This document shows, one piece after another, positions 15,512-23,302 of a stretch of DNA of 64,000 bases. Each line of letters opens with the position of its first letter. Position 1 is the stretch's first letter. The notes under the pieces are model-generated. The model was not told where the DNA came from. It saw only the letters and a program-made list of their open reading frames with translations, and ran no database searches. The stretch lies in assembly GCF_032490495.1 (NCBI RefSeq), contig NZ_JAVYJB010000013.1, positions 22,813 through 86,812 of the forward strand, given 5' to 3'. The stretch is from Pilosibacter fragilis. GTDB taxonomy: Bacteria > Bacillota > Clostridia > Lachnospirales > Lachnospiraceae. Made by a program: the position numbers and the translations under genes.

Positions 15512-16687
15512 ATGAGTAAAGTAAACGAACTGATCCAACAATATACAAGTGATGCCCTCGAGATCCGGCGTCATATCCACCGCCATCCGGAGCTGTCTAT
15601 GGAGGAAAAAAACACAACGGAATTCATAAGTCAGCAGCTTCTCAAATATGGCATTGAAATTTCCGATATCCCGTTTAAATCTGGTGTTCTCGGTATTTTA
15701 AAAGGCGGGGAGAATGGACATACCATTCTTCTCCGTGCCGACATTGATGCACTTCCGATGGTCGAAAAATCAGGACTTCCCTTTACTTCAGAAAATACCG
15801 GAGTCTGCCACAGTTGCGGACATGACATCCATACGACCGCCCTACTGTTGGCTGCACGGGTTTTAACTTCCCTTCGCGATGAACTTAAAGGAACGGTTCT
15901 GTTCCTGTTCCAGCCTGCCGAAGAACGCTTAAGCGGATCTCAGATGGTTATTGATTCCGGCGTTTTTGAAAATTATCACCCGGATTTCGCTGTCGGTCTT
16001 CATTGCTGGCCGGACATTCCGGCGGGAACCATCGGCATCCGCCGCGGCTCCTTTATGGCTTCCTCTGACACAGTAAAGCTCACGATCCGCGGAAAAGGCG
16101 GACACGGCGCACACCCCCACAAGAGCATCGATCCGGTCATGACATCCGCATACATTCTAACGGAGTTACAGACCATTATTTCGAGAACAATCGCACCTCT
16201 CGATTCAGCAGTCCTCACCATCGGAAAGATCACCGGCGGTACTGCAGCCAACATTATTCCTGACGAAGTCGTTATGGAAGGAACTGTGCGCACTGTCAGC
16301 AACGAGACCCGTGCCCTGATGGAAGAAAAGATCCGGCAGATCGTTTCCCACGGCGCTGCAGCCATGGGGGGAGAATGCGACATTGTTTACCAGAAAGGCG
16401 TCCCTGCCGTTGTCTGCGACAACCATGTTGTGGATCTCATTGAGCAGGCGGCTACTGAAGAACTCGGCGCTGACCATGTAGTCACTCTCGCCACTCCATC
16501 CATGGGATCTGAGGATTTCTCCAGATACCTTGAAAAAGTTCCGGGCGCTATGTTCCGGATTGGAACAAGAAATGATGATCCGGCATCTTCCCGCCCACTG
16601 CACAATGCCGGAATCGTATTTGATGAACAGGCAATTACCTCCGGTGCATCCGTTTTCGCAGGACTTGCGCTGAGATACCTGCATTGA
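15512..16687 (+). CDS. M20 family amidohydrolase/carboxypeptidase
   Basis: A 391-residue zinc-dependent amidohydrolase of the M20D type (hippurate hydrolase, N-acyl amino acid or acetyl-diaminopimelate deacetylase-like). Metal-binding motifs are present: CHSCGHDIHTTA (C102, H104), FQPAEE with the catalytic and ligand Glu at 136-137, and a late SMGSEDFSRYLEKVPGA with the last His in HNAG. The dimerisation domain insert (IRGKGGHGAHPHKSIDPV) is present. It begins three bases after the transporter stop and closes the operon; a terminator follows at 16775. Probably cleaves an N-acyl amino acid imported by the GltS-like protein (inference). Confidence 0.88.
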   Translation: MSKVNELIQQYTSDALEIRRHIHRHPELSMEEKNTTEFISQQLLKYGIEISDIPFKSGVLGILKGGENGHTILLRADIDALPMVEKSGLPFTSENTGVCHSCGHDIHTTALLLAARVLTSLRDELKGTVLFLFQPAEERLSGSQMVIDSGVFENYHPDFAVGLHCWPDIPAGTIGIRRGSFMASSDTVKLTIRGKGGHGAHPHKSIDPVMTSAYILTELQTIISRTIAPLDSAVLTIGKITGGTAANIIPDEVVMEGTVRTVSNETRALMEEKIRQIVSHGAAAMGGECDIVYQKGVPAVVCDNHVVDLIEQAATEELGADHVVTLATPSMGSEDFSRYLEKVPGAMFRIGTRNDDPASSRPLHNAGIVFDEQAITSGASVFAGLALRYLH

Positions 16688-16774
16688 CATACCATCTCAT
16701 ACCCCTCCTTCCTCCGGGGCACGGGTGTACGCCAGAAGTTCAGAATTATCCGGACTTTACCTGATACCCCTATA

Positions 16775-16818
16775 GACGAAGAAGAGCGATCCGCCAGGGT
16801 TGCTCTTCTTCGTCTTAT
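16775..16818. terminator. Terminator between convergent M20 and larC genes
   Basis: A 13-base perfect stem, GACGAAGAAGAGC (16775-16787) with GCTCTTCTTCGTC (16802-16814), is followed by TTATTATATT. It can serve the plus-strand operon and the larC transcript end. Confidence 0.7.
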
Positions 16819-16824
16819 TATATT

Positions 16825-18243
16825 CTATTTACCAATCAGTTTTTTCGCATCCTCTAACGACATCCCCTGCTCTCTCGCGATCTTTGCAAGGTCTTCGTAC
16901 TCCAGTTTTCCGCGGCATACGCCGTAGCCTTCAGAAACCTTCTCATGGACCACGCCATACGGGGTCTCGTGTTCTTTCATGGTTCTTGTCAGGGTATAGC
17001 GTTTGCTGATACTCTCACGAATGCCAAGCGTTGTTGTGTGCTTAAAGAGCAGAGATACCATCTTTTCTTTGTCATTGCAGCGGCACATGCAGGTTAAAAG
17101 GATTCCCGGGCGGCTCTTCTTCATGCCGATCGGGATCGTGTAGACCTCAAGGGCACCTGCGGCAAAGAGGATCTCCTGAACGAAGCCGAGGGCTTCCGGA
17201 GTCATATCATCGAGATTACAGGAGAGCTCTGCCACTTCACTTCCTGTCTCCTCCGTTTCACCAAGGAGAACACGGACACAGTTGGCACGTTCAAAGTCTT
17301 TCTTTCCCATACCGTAACCGATCGCTGAGGTCCGCATGACCGGCATTTCCTTAAATTCTGTCACAAAGTGCTTTAACAGTGCCGCTCCGGTCGGGGTGCA
17401 GAGTTCTCCTTTGATGACTCCGCTGTAAATCGGAAGTCCCTGTAAAATAAAGGCTGTCGCAGGTGCCGGAACCGGAAGGATTCCGTGGGCACAATGGACA
17501 TTTCCGCTTCCGACATGGATCGGGGATGCGATAACCTTTTTCGGAGCGATCATGTGCATTAAGAGGCAGACTCCGGCGATGTCCGCGATCGCGTCGGCGG
17601 TGCCGACCTCGTGAAAGTGGATCTCCTCGACAGTCTTTCCATGGACGTGGGATTCCGCCTCGGCGATCAACTGATAAACGGCTACAACATCCGCTTTAAC
17701 CTCTTCCGGAAGGTTTAAGTGCTCGATAATGTGAGAGATGCCCGCCATGCTGGCGTGATGGTGGTGGGTGTGACCATGATCGTGGGTATGGTCATGTCCG
17801 CAATCATGATCGTGGTCATGGGGGTGGGTGTGCTCGTGAATGGTCTGCTCTGCTGCTAATTCTGCCAGTTCATGGGAATGGTGATGTGCTTCATGGCTAT
17901 GGTCATGATGGTCACCTTCATGGTCGTGGTGATGATCATGGGTATGATGACTGTCTTCATGGTCATGAGTATGATGGTGATCTTCATCATGATCGTGGTG
18001 ATGCTCATGCCCCTGCAGGTCGACGTCTACACTCTCCTCTTCTTCCCCATGGATCGTCACTTTCATATGCGTCCCGGTGATCCCACACTTTACTGACGGT
18101 TCTGCTTCGACGGAAAGCCCCGGAATCCCCATCCCATTCATCATCTTTAAAAACTTCTCTTTATCCGGGCAGATTTCGTAGAGAGATGCCATCAGCATAT
18201 CTCCGGCAGCGCCCATTCCGCAGTCAAAATATAATGTTTTCAT
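16825..18243 (-). CDS. larC: Nickel pincer cofactor biosynthesis protein LarC
   Basis: A 472-residue nickel insertase that puts nickel into the pyridinium dithiocarboxylate cofactor used by lactate racemase-type enzymes. It opens with LYFDCGMGAAGDMLMASL, the family signature. A histidine-rich segment (residues about 79-163, roughly 40 His in 85 positions) probably stores or delivers nickel. The C-terminal domain starts near residue 335 (ELSCNLDDMTPEALGF). In Lactiplantibacillus plantarum LarC is made by frameshifting between two frames; here it is one continuous frame. It lies 106 bases downstream of larB on the same strand. No larA or larE is in the window. Confidence 0.9.
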   Translation of the reverse strand: MKTLYFDCGMGAAGDMLMASLYEICPDKEKFLKMMNGMGIPGLSVEAEPSVKCGITGTHMKVTIHGEEEESVDVDLQGHEHHHDHDEDHHHTHDHEDSHHTHDHHHDHEGDHHDHSHEAHHHSHELAELAAEQTIHEHTHPHDHDHDCGHDHTHDHGHTHHHHASMAGISHIIEHLNLPEEVKADVVAVYQLIAEAESHVHGKTVEEIHFHEVGTADAIADIAGVCLLMHMIAPKKVIASPIHVGSGNVHCAHGILPVPAPATAFILQGLPIYSGVIKGELCTPTGAALLKHFVTEFKEMPVMRTSAIGYGMGKKDFERANCVRVLLGETEETGSEVAELSCNLDDMTPEALGFVQEILFAAGALEVYTIPIGMKKSRPGILLTCMCRCNDKEKMVSLLFKHTTTLGIRESISKRYTLTRTMKEHETPYGVVHEKVSEGYGVCRGKLEYEDLAKIAREQGMSLEDAKKLIGK

Positions 18244-18349
18244 ATCAGTTCCACCTCATTTAAAAATTACGCAAATTATTTTCTTGCATTTCGCCCGCTG
18301 CTGGCATCTTCCTCCAGCTGCACAGCAGCGCGGACTGATTTTCAAGCTT

Positions 18350-19135
18350 TTATCCACGCATATGGTTCATCATGCTCGCCAGATACCCGGCTCCAAAGCC
18401 GTTATCGATATTCACCACACTGACACCGCTGGCGCAGGAATTCAGCATGGAGAGCAGCGCTGATACACCGCCGAAGGACGCGCCGTATCCGATGCTGGTC
18501 GGCACCGCGATCACCGGGCAGTCGGCGAGACCACCGATGACGCTGGCAAGAGCGCCTTCCATACCCGCGATGGCGATGATCACTCGGGCGTTCATGATGG
18601 AGTCCATGTGGGAGATCAGGCGGTGAAGTCCCGCGACACCCACGTCATAAAGACGTTCCACCTGATTCCCCAGAGCCTCCGCCGTGAGTGCCGCCTCCTC
18701 CGCAACCGGAATATCACTGGTTCCGCCGGTCGCCACCACGATCGTCCCAACGCCGTCTTTTTCCGGGAAGCTTCCGCAGATCGCAACCTTCGCTTCCTTA
18801 AAATATTGATATCCGCTGCCGGTCGGATACAGTTCTGCCAACAGCTGCTCCGTCTCCCGGCTCTTTTCCTCGTCAACACGCGTGATCAGGATCGTCTCCT
18901 GCTTCCGCTTTTTCATTGCCTCCACGATTCCGGCGATCTGTCCCGGAGTTTTTCCCGCGCCGTAGATCACTTCCGCCGCACCCTGACGCAGCTTCCGGTG
19001 GGTATCCAGCTTCGCGAATCCCAGATCATCGTATCCTGCTGCTGTAAACGGCTCTTTCTTCAGCTCCAGAACAGCGTTATCCACAGACAGCTCTCCCGCC
19101 GCTACCTTTTTCAACATTTCGCGTATATCTTCCAT
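18350..19135 (-). CDS. larB: Nickel pincer cofactor biosynthesis protein LarB (PurE-like carboxylase)
   Basis: A 261-residue enzyme that carboxylates and hydrolyses nicotinic acid adenine dinucleotide, the first step of nickel-pincer nucleotide synthesis. The N-terminal ~110 residues include LGFAKLDTHRKLRQGAAEVI, which is the LarB signature. The C-terminal half is PurE-like (TIVVATGGTSDIPVAEEAAL, IAIAGMEGALASVIGGL, VIAVPTSIGYGASFGG). It precedes larC, giving a larBC operon. The predicted ribosome site AAGGAG lies about 13 bases upstream of the ATG, so initiation may be weak. Confidence 0.9.
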   Translation of the reverse strand: MEDIREMLKKVAAGELSVDNAVLELKKEPFTAAGYDDLGFAKLDTHRKLRQGAAEVIYGAGKTPGQIAGIVEAMKKRKQETILITRVDEEKSRETEQLLAELYPTGSGYQYFKEAKVAICGSFPEKDGVGTIVVATGGTSDIPVAEEAALTAEALGNQVERLYDVGVAGLHRLISHMDSIMNARVIIAIAGMEGALASVIGGLADCPVIAVPTSIGYGASFGGVSALLSMLNSCASGVSVVNIDNGFGAGYLASMMNHMRG

Positions 19136-19275
19136 GTATAATAAAATTCTCCTTTTTCTAAAAAGTGCCGCTGCTCATGTCCGCACCGGCGCAGCCGTCT
19201 GCCTCCATCTGAATTTTCAGCCGCTGAAAGCTTCCTTGAATTCCAGGTGCGCGGTACACGGCAACAAAAAGCCAT

Positions 19276-19313
19276 GAAAAGAGCAGCCCGTCCTTCTGAC
19301 CGGCTTTCTGCTC
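19276..19313 (-). terminator. Terminator of the fumarylacetoacetase-family gene
   Basis: On the minus strand GAGCAG...CTGCTC with inner paired segments (19313-19281) is followed by TTTTC. It separates the gene at 19401-20294 from larB. Confidence 0.6.
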
Positions 19314-19400
19314 CCTTCATGGCAACGATTCTGATCTTATCTTATTTTTGCGGCACAGCTCCTCCATGTCTATATCCTGTATCGCATACCGCCCGATCAT

Positions 19401-20294
19401 TTATTCTCCGACCGTATTTCTAAGTGTACCGATTCCTTCAATAATACACTCCACAACGTCCCCGGTCTCAAGGAATTTCGGCGGAACGAATCCCATGCCG
19501 ACTCCTGCCGGTGTTCCTGTTGCGATGATCGTTCCTGCTTTTAATGTCATGCCCTGTGTAAGTTCACAGATCACTTCCTTGATTCCATGGATAAAGAGCC
19601 CTGTATTGGAATTCTGGCGGAGTTCTCCGTTTACCTTTGACTGGATCTTTAACACCGGTGGAAACGCAGTGGTATCCGCAGTCATAATACACGGGCCGAG
19701 CGGTGTAAATCCGTCCAGACTCTTTCCGAAATACCACTGCTTATGTTCCGTCTGCACCTCTCTGGCGCTGACATCATTCATGATCGTATAGCCGAAAATA
19801 TAGTCCTTTACTTCGCCAGGTTTTACGTCTTTTGCGTCTTTTTTGATAATAACGGCAAGCTCTGCCTCATAATCCAGCTGATTTGTCAGATTCTTATGTG
19901 CCGGAATGATTCCATCGGGATCATTCGTGCGGTTCACGCGTTTTGAGAAATAGATCGCTTTCTCCGGTTTCTCAAATGCACGTTTTTCAAATCTCGCAGA
20001 TTCCTCCGCGTGATCCATATAGTTGATTCCCAGGCAGATAATATCCTGATCCGGCTCCGCGATCGGAGATACGACCCGGATCTCGTCCACCGGGGCCGCT
20101 CCCATAACATCACCCGGGGCTTTCTTTGAAATATAATCCAGCATTTCCATCTCAGACGGTCCCGCTTCACGGATCAGGTCCTTCATGGACCGATATTCCA
20201 TTCCCGCAGCAGAAACCGGATAAACCCAGGTTTCATCCTCATTTAATACACCTAAAAAAGATCTTTTGTCTACTTCATATGCCAATAATTTCAT
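19401..20294 (-). CDS. Fumarylacetoacetate hydrolase family protein
   Basis: A 297-residue protein of the FAH superfamily, metal-dependent enzymes that cleave or decarboxylate 2-oxo acids (acylpyruvases, 2-hydroxyhepta-diene-dioate isomerases, oxaloacetate decarboxylases). The core motifs are all present: ICLGINYMDHAEE near residue 86, LDYEAELAVII (metal-binding Glu), GYTIMNDVSAREVQ, GKSLDGFTPLGP and IIATGTPAGVG. The ~80-residue N-terminal domain is usual for the class. The start follows AAGGAGCGGTT. It is transcribed alone, divergent from luxS. Exact substrate cannot be told. Confidence 0.88.
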   Translation of the reverse strand: MKLLAYEVDKRSFLGVLNEDETWVYPVSAAGMEYRSMKDLIREAGPSEMEMLDYISKKAPGDVMGAAPVDEIRVVSPIAEPDQDIICLGINYMDHAEESARFEKRAFEKPEKAIYFSKRVNRTNDPDGIIPAHKNLTNQLDYEAELAVIIKKDAKDVKPGEVKDYIFGYTIMNDVSAREVQTEHKQWYFGKSLDGFTPLGPCIMTADTTAFPPVLKIQSKVNGELRQNSNTGLFIHGIKEVICELTQGMTLKAGTIIATGTPAGVGMGFVPPKFLETGDVVECIIEGIGTLRNTVGE

Positions 20295-20436
20295 AACCGC
20301 TCCTTATGGGATATATTTCAGTTCAAAAATCCCGTTACACGTTATTATAGTACAAATCAAAAAGTGAGACAAGAATAAATTGACAATTGAAGGGGCAGAA
20401 CTGCTGAACAGGTACTGACAATTTACAAATTTCATC

Positions 20437-20465
20437 TTGTAACCACACGGTATCCCCTTTATAAT
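20437..20465 (+). promoter_or_regulatory. luxS promoter
   Basis: TTGTAA (20437-20442) and TATAAT (20460-20465) with a 17-base spacer. The predicted start near 20472 gives a leader of about 110 bases that includes the hairpin element at 20497-20538. Confidence 0.6.
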
Positions 20466-20496
20466 AAAAGTTGATACAGTCAGACGGCATCTGCCT

Positions 20497-20538
20497 CTGT
20501 ATTGTACAGAATTTTCAGTTCGGAAAATTCCAACCTGT
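20497..20538 (+). ncRNA. Structured leader element upstream of luxS (copy 1)
   Basis: Within CTGTATTGT the core 20506-20538 reads ACAG, AATTTTC, six-base loop, GAAAATT, five-base bulge CCAAC, CTGT. ACAG pairs with CTGT and AATTTTC with GAAAATT. A second copy of equal length at 54038-54070 has ACGG paired with CCGT, a compensatory change. The element lies in the predicted luxS 5' untranslated region. Its function is unknown. Confidence 0.5.
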
Positions 20539-20582
20539 GTCCAACAACAAACAGCAAAACTCACGAAAGGGTGTATCTGATT

Positions 20583-21062
20583 ATGGAAAAGATCACAAGC
20601 TTCACTGTCAATCATCTGAAACTGATTCCCGGTGTTTATGTTTCCCGAAGGGACATTGCCGGAGACAGCCATGTTACGACCTTCGATATCCGTATGACCC
20701 GTCCGAACTTTGAGCCGGTTATGAACACTGCCGAGGTCCATACGATCGAACATCTCGGCGCAACCTTCTTAAGAAATCATCGTCTTTACAAAGATAAAGT
20801 TCTCTACTTCGGTCCGATGGGATGTCGCACCGGATTCTACCTGCTTCTCTCCGGCGATTATGAGTCTGCGGACATCATCCCGCTGCTTCAGGAGATGTTC
20901 CTCTTTATCCGCGATTACGAAGGTGAAGTTCCGGGTGCCGCTGCCCGCGACTGCGGAAACTACCTTGACATGAACCTCCCGATGGCAAAATATCTTGCCG
21001 GAAAGTTCTATGATGAGGTACTTGAGGATATCCGCGAGGAACAGCTTGTTTATCCGGAATAA
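20583..21062 (+). CDS. luxS: S-ribosylhomocysteine lyase LuxS
   Basis: A 159-residue enzyme that splits S-ribosylhomocysteine into homocysteine and DPD, the precursor of autoinducer-2, in the activated methyl cycle. The metal site is complete: H53 and H57 in HTIEHLGATF and C124 in AARDCGNYLD; the catalytic C81 is in GPMGCRTGFY and E56 is present. Start is set at the ATG after GAAAGGGTG, giving normal LuxS length; an open frame extends 27 codons upstream without a ribosome site. Transcribed alone, with a terminator at 21158-21216. Confidence 0.97.
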   Translation: MEKITSFTVNHLKLIPGVYVSRRDIAGDSHVTTFDIRMTRPNFEPVMNTAEVHTIEHLGATFLRNHRLYKDKVLYFGPMGCRTGFYLLLSGDYESADIIPLLQEMFLFIRDYEGEVPGAAARDCGNYLDMNLPMAKYLAGKFYDEVLEDIREEQLVYPE

Positions 21063-21157
21063 TCAACACCGGGCGCAGATTCCGACAAGCGCAGATTCTG
21101 GCAGACACTGATCCCGACAGGAACAAAACAAATATGTGTAATTTTCTTATATCATGC

Positions 21158-21216
21158 AAAATCCCCATCCTTCAGGCCGATGTCTCTATCTTCTGACCTG
21201 TGATGGGGATTTTTTC
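21158..21216 (+). terminator. luxS terminator
   Basis: AAAATCCCCATC (21158-21169) pairs with GATGGGGATTTT (21202-21213) and is followed by more T. It also lies at the 3' end of the convergent GH13 gene and may serve both. Confidence 0.75.
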
Positions 21217-21218
21217 AG

Positions 21219-23111
21219 CTATTTTTCCGCAAAGCTCTCAAGAATCACGATCCCGCGCGGCGGTACCGCCAGCATCATCTGGTTTTTCGGAACTTTACCG
21301 GTTCCATCCGTTGGAAGGTCGGCCGCATCCGGGTCGCCCGTATTGCAGATCACACGCCACTTTGCTCCCTTCGGGAGATGCGGAAGTCCAAACATATGCG
21401 GCTCCCAGTGCATGTTATAGGCTACATAGAAGTTCGCGTCATCACTCCCGTCCGGGCGTTTCGCGTAGGCACCCCAGTAGAGGATCCCGAACTGGCGGCG
21501 GAAATTTTCAAACTCCGGCTTCCAGGCGTTTTCCCCGTGATAGGACACATCCGGTCGTCCACAGGACTTATAATCCATGATCCGCGGTTCCCGGTCCATA
21601 TGGAACATCTTGTGGGCTTTCCGGAAGGCAATGAGGCGTTTCACAAAGTCTACCTGATCCTTGTGGGTCTCCAGAAGCTTCCAGTTTAACCAGGAGACCG
21701 CATTGTCCTGACAGTAGGCGTTGTTGTTTCCGTCCTGACTGTTCCCGAACTCGTCGCCCGCCATGAGAAGCGGAACACCCTGACTTAAAAACAGGAGCAG
21801 ATACGCATTCTTTAAGAGCTGTTTCCTCAGCTCCACGATTTTTTTCTTTCTCGTCGGGCCTTCCGCGCCGCAGTTCCAGGAATAGTTGTAGTTGCTTCCG
21901 TCCCGGTTCTCCTCGCCGTTTTTTTCATTATGCTTCCGGTCATAGGAGACGGTATCCATCAGCGTAAAGCCGTTGGTGTTCGCCATATAATTGATCACGG
22001 CATACTCCATCGGATTTCTGCGGTTCCGGAGCTCAAACGCTGACAACATCCCCTCATCGCCCTTTAAAAACCGGCGCATGTCCTCCATGAACTGCATATT
22101 GTATTCCGCGAGATTCTTTTCCTCCACAGATACCGCTCCATCCCCCGGAGTCACATAGCCATGCTTCGGCCGGCGGTTCATGACATCGTTCCAGTTTTCC
22201 GCGAAAAGCTTCGTCCGCTTTAAAAACGGGTCTTCCGCTGCCAGAGAAAGATCCGGGAATCCGGTCAGATGAAAACCATCCACATGGTACTCTTCCACCC
22301 AGTACCGGAGCACGGAAAGGATCTCCCCCGGAAGTTCATTTCCTGTAAAGTACATCTCCGGGATGCACTCGATCCCGGCCTTATGCAATTCTTTGACTAA
22401 TGTTTTGAATTCACCTTCCGCCGACATTGTCTCACGGGAGGCATACGCCGTCTTCACCGCGTAGAGATAGGACGGACCATATCCCCAGTAATTTACGTAT
22501 CCTGTCGGCTCCTGTTTCGCGTTATGGAATCCGCTTCCGGAGGATGACATCATGATCTCGTCGAACTCTGTCACCGGCATCAGTTCCACCGCCGTGATCC
22601 CGAGTTCTTTTAAATATGGGATTTTTTCCATGACACCGGCATACGTTCCGCGGGCAGATACCCCGGAGGACACATGCGCCGTAAATCCCCTGACATGGAG
22701 CTTATAGAGGATCGTTTCTGCATAAGGGGTTTCCGGGTTTACATCATCCTCCCAGTCAAACTCCTCCGACAGTACTCTGCCACGCACCGGTTTTCCGGCA
22801 CGTTTCCGGTCTGCCCATTTTTCCCGGCCTGTGATGACGCGCGCATGAGGATCTGTCACAATTTTCCCATCTATCATGAAATTATATTCAAATGATGCAA
22901 AATCTGTCCGATCCAGTGCCAGTTCCCACACATCTCCCATCCGGTGTTTCGGATCAAACGAGATCTCCTCGCATGGCTTTTTCTCTCCTGGCCTGTACAA
23001 GAGCAGCCGAACCTCCCCGGCACGTCCCTGTACAAGGATGTGGACGCCGTTCTCTTCCTGCGTGACACCAAGTGGATACAGGATTCTGTTTCTGTTTCGA
23101 TATTCTGCCAT
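21219..23111 (-). CDS. GH13 glycogen-debranching-like protein with degenerate active site
   Basis: A 630-residue protein with the isoamylase/GlgX-type layout: an N-terminal carbohydrate-binding beta domain (residues about 10-110), a GH13 barrel and a C-terminal beta domain. The segment KHNEKNGEENRDGSNYNYSW with WNCGAEGPT is diagnostic of isoamylase-type debranching enzymes. However region I reads IECIPEMYFTG instead of DVVxNH, and region II reads VDGFHLTGF where the nucleophile Asp of GFRxD is expected. Catalysis is therefore doubtful; a glycogen-binding or regulatory role is possible. Start is the ATG after GGGGGATTTTAGA. malQ lies 24 kb away. Confidence 0.82.
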   Translation of the reverse strand: MAEYRNRNRILYPLGVTQEENGVHILVQGRAGEVRLLLYRPGEKKPCEEISFDPKHRMGDVWELALDRTDFASFEYNFMIDGKIVTDPHARVITGREKWADRKRAGKPVRGRVLSEEFDWEDDVNPETPYAETILYKLHVRGFTAHVSSGVSARGTYAGVMEKIPYLKELGITAVELMPVTEFDEIMMSSSGSGFHNAKQEPTGYVNYWGYGPSYLYAVKTAYASRETMSAEGEFKTLVKELHKAGIECIPEMYFTGNELPGEILSVLRYWVEEYHVDGFHLTGFPDLSLAAEDPFLKRTKLFAENWNDVMNRRPKHGYVTPGDGAVSVEEKNLAEYNMQFMEDMRRFLKGDEGMLSAFELRNRRNPMEYAVINYMANTNGFTLMDTVSYDRKHNEKNGEENRDGSNYNYSWNCGAEGPTRKKKIVELRKQLLKNAYLLLFLSQGVPLLMAGDEFGNSQDGNNNAYCQDNAVSWLNWKLLETHKDQVDFVKRLIAFRKAHKMFHMDREPRIMDYKSCGRPDVSYHGENAWKPEFENFRRQFGILYWGAYAKRPDGSDDANFYVAYNMHWEPHMFGLPHLPKGAKWRVICNTGDPDAADLPTDGTGKVPKNQMMLAVPPRGIVILESFAEK

Positions 23112-23302
23112 TCTAAAATCCCCCGTTTTCCCCGACATGTTCTATTTACTGATTTCAGCAACGGTTACCTGCGGTCCTGAGTTTCCGATAATCAACATCA
23201 GTAAAAATATATTTTTGAACAACTGCCGCTCTGGCCTTTTCCTGCTGCTAGGTCTCGCATAACTGGCACAACAAATACACAAGTCCGCTGACAGTTATCA
23301 TA

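Noticed and set aside
17750..18010. Tandem DNA repeat inside larC
   Set aside because: The repetitive CATGGTC-like pattern is only the codon consequence of a histidine-rich protein segment.
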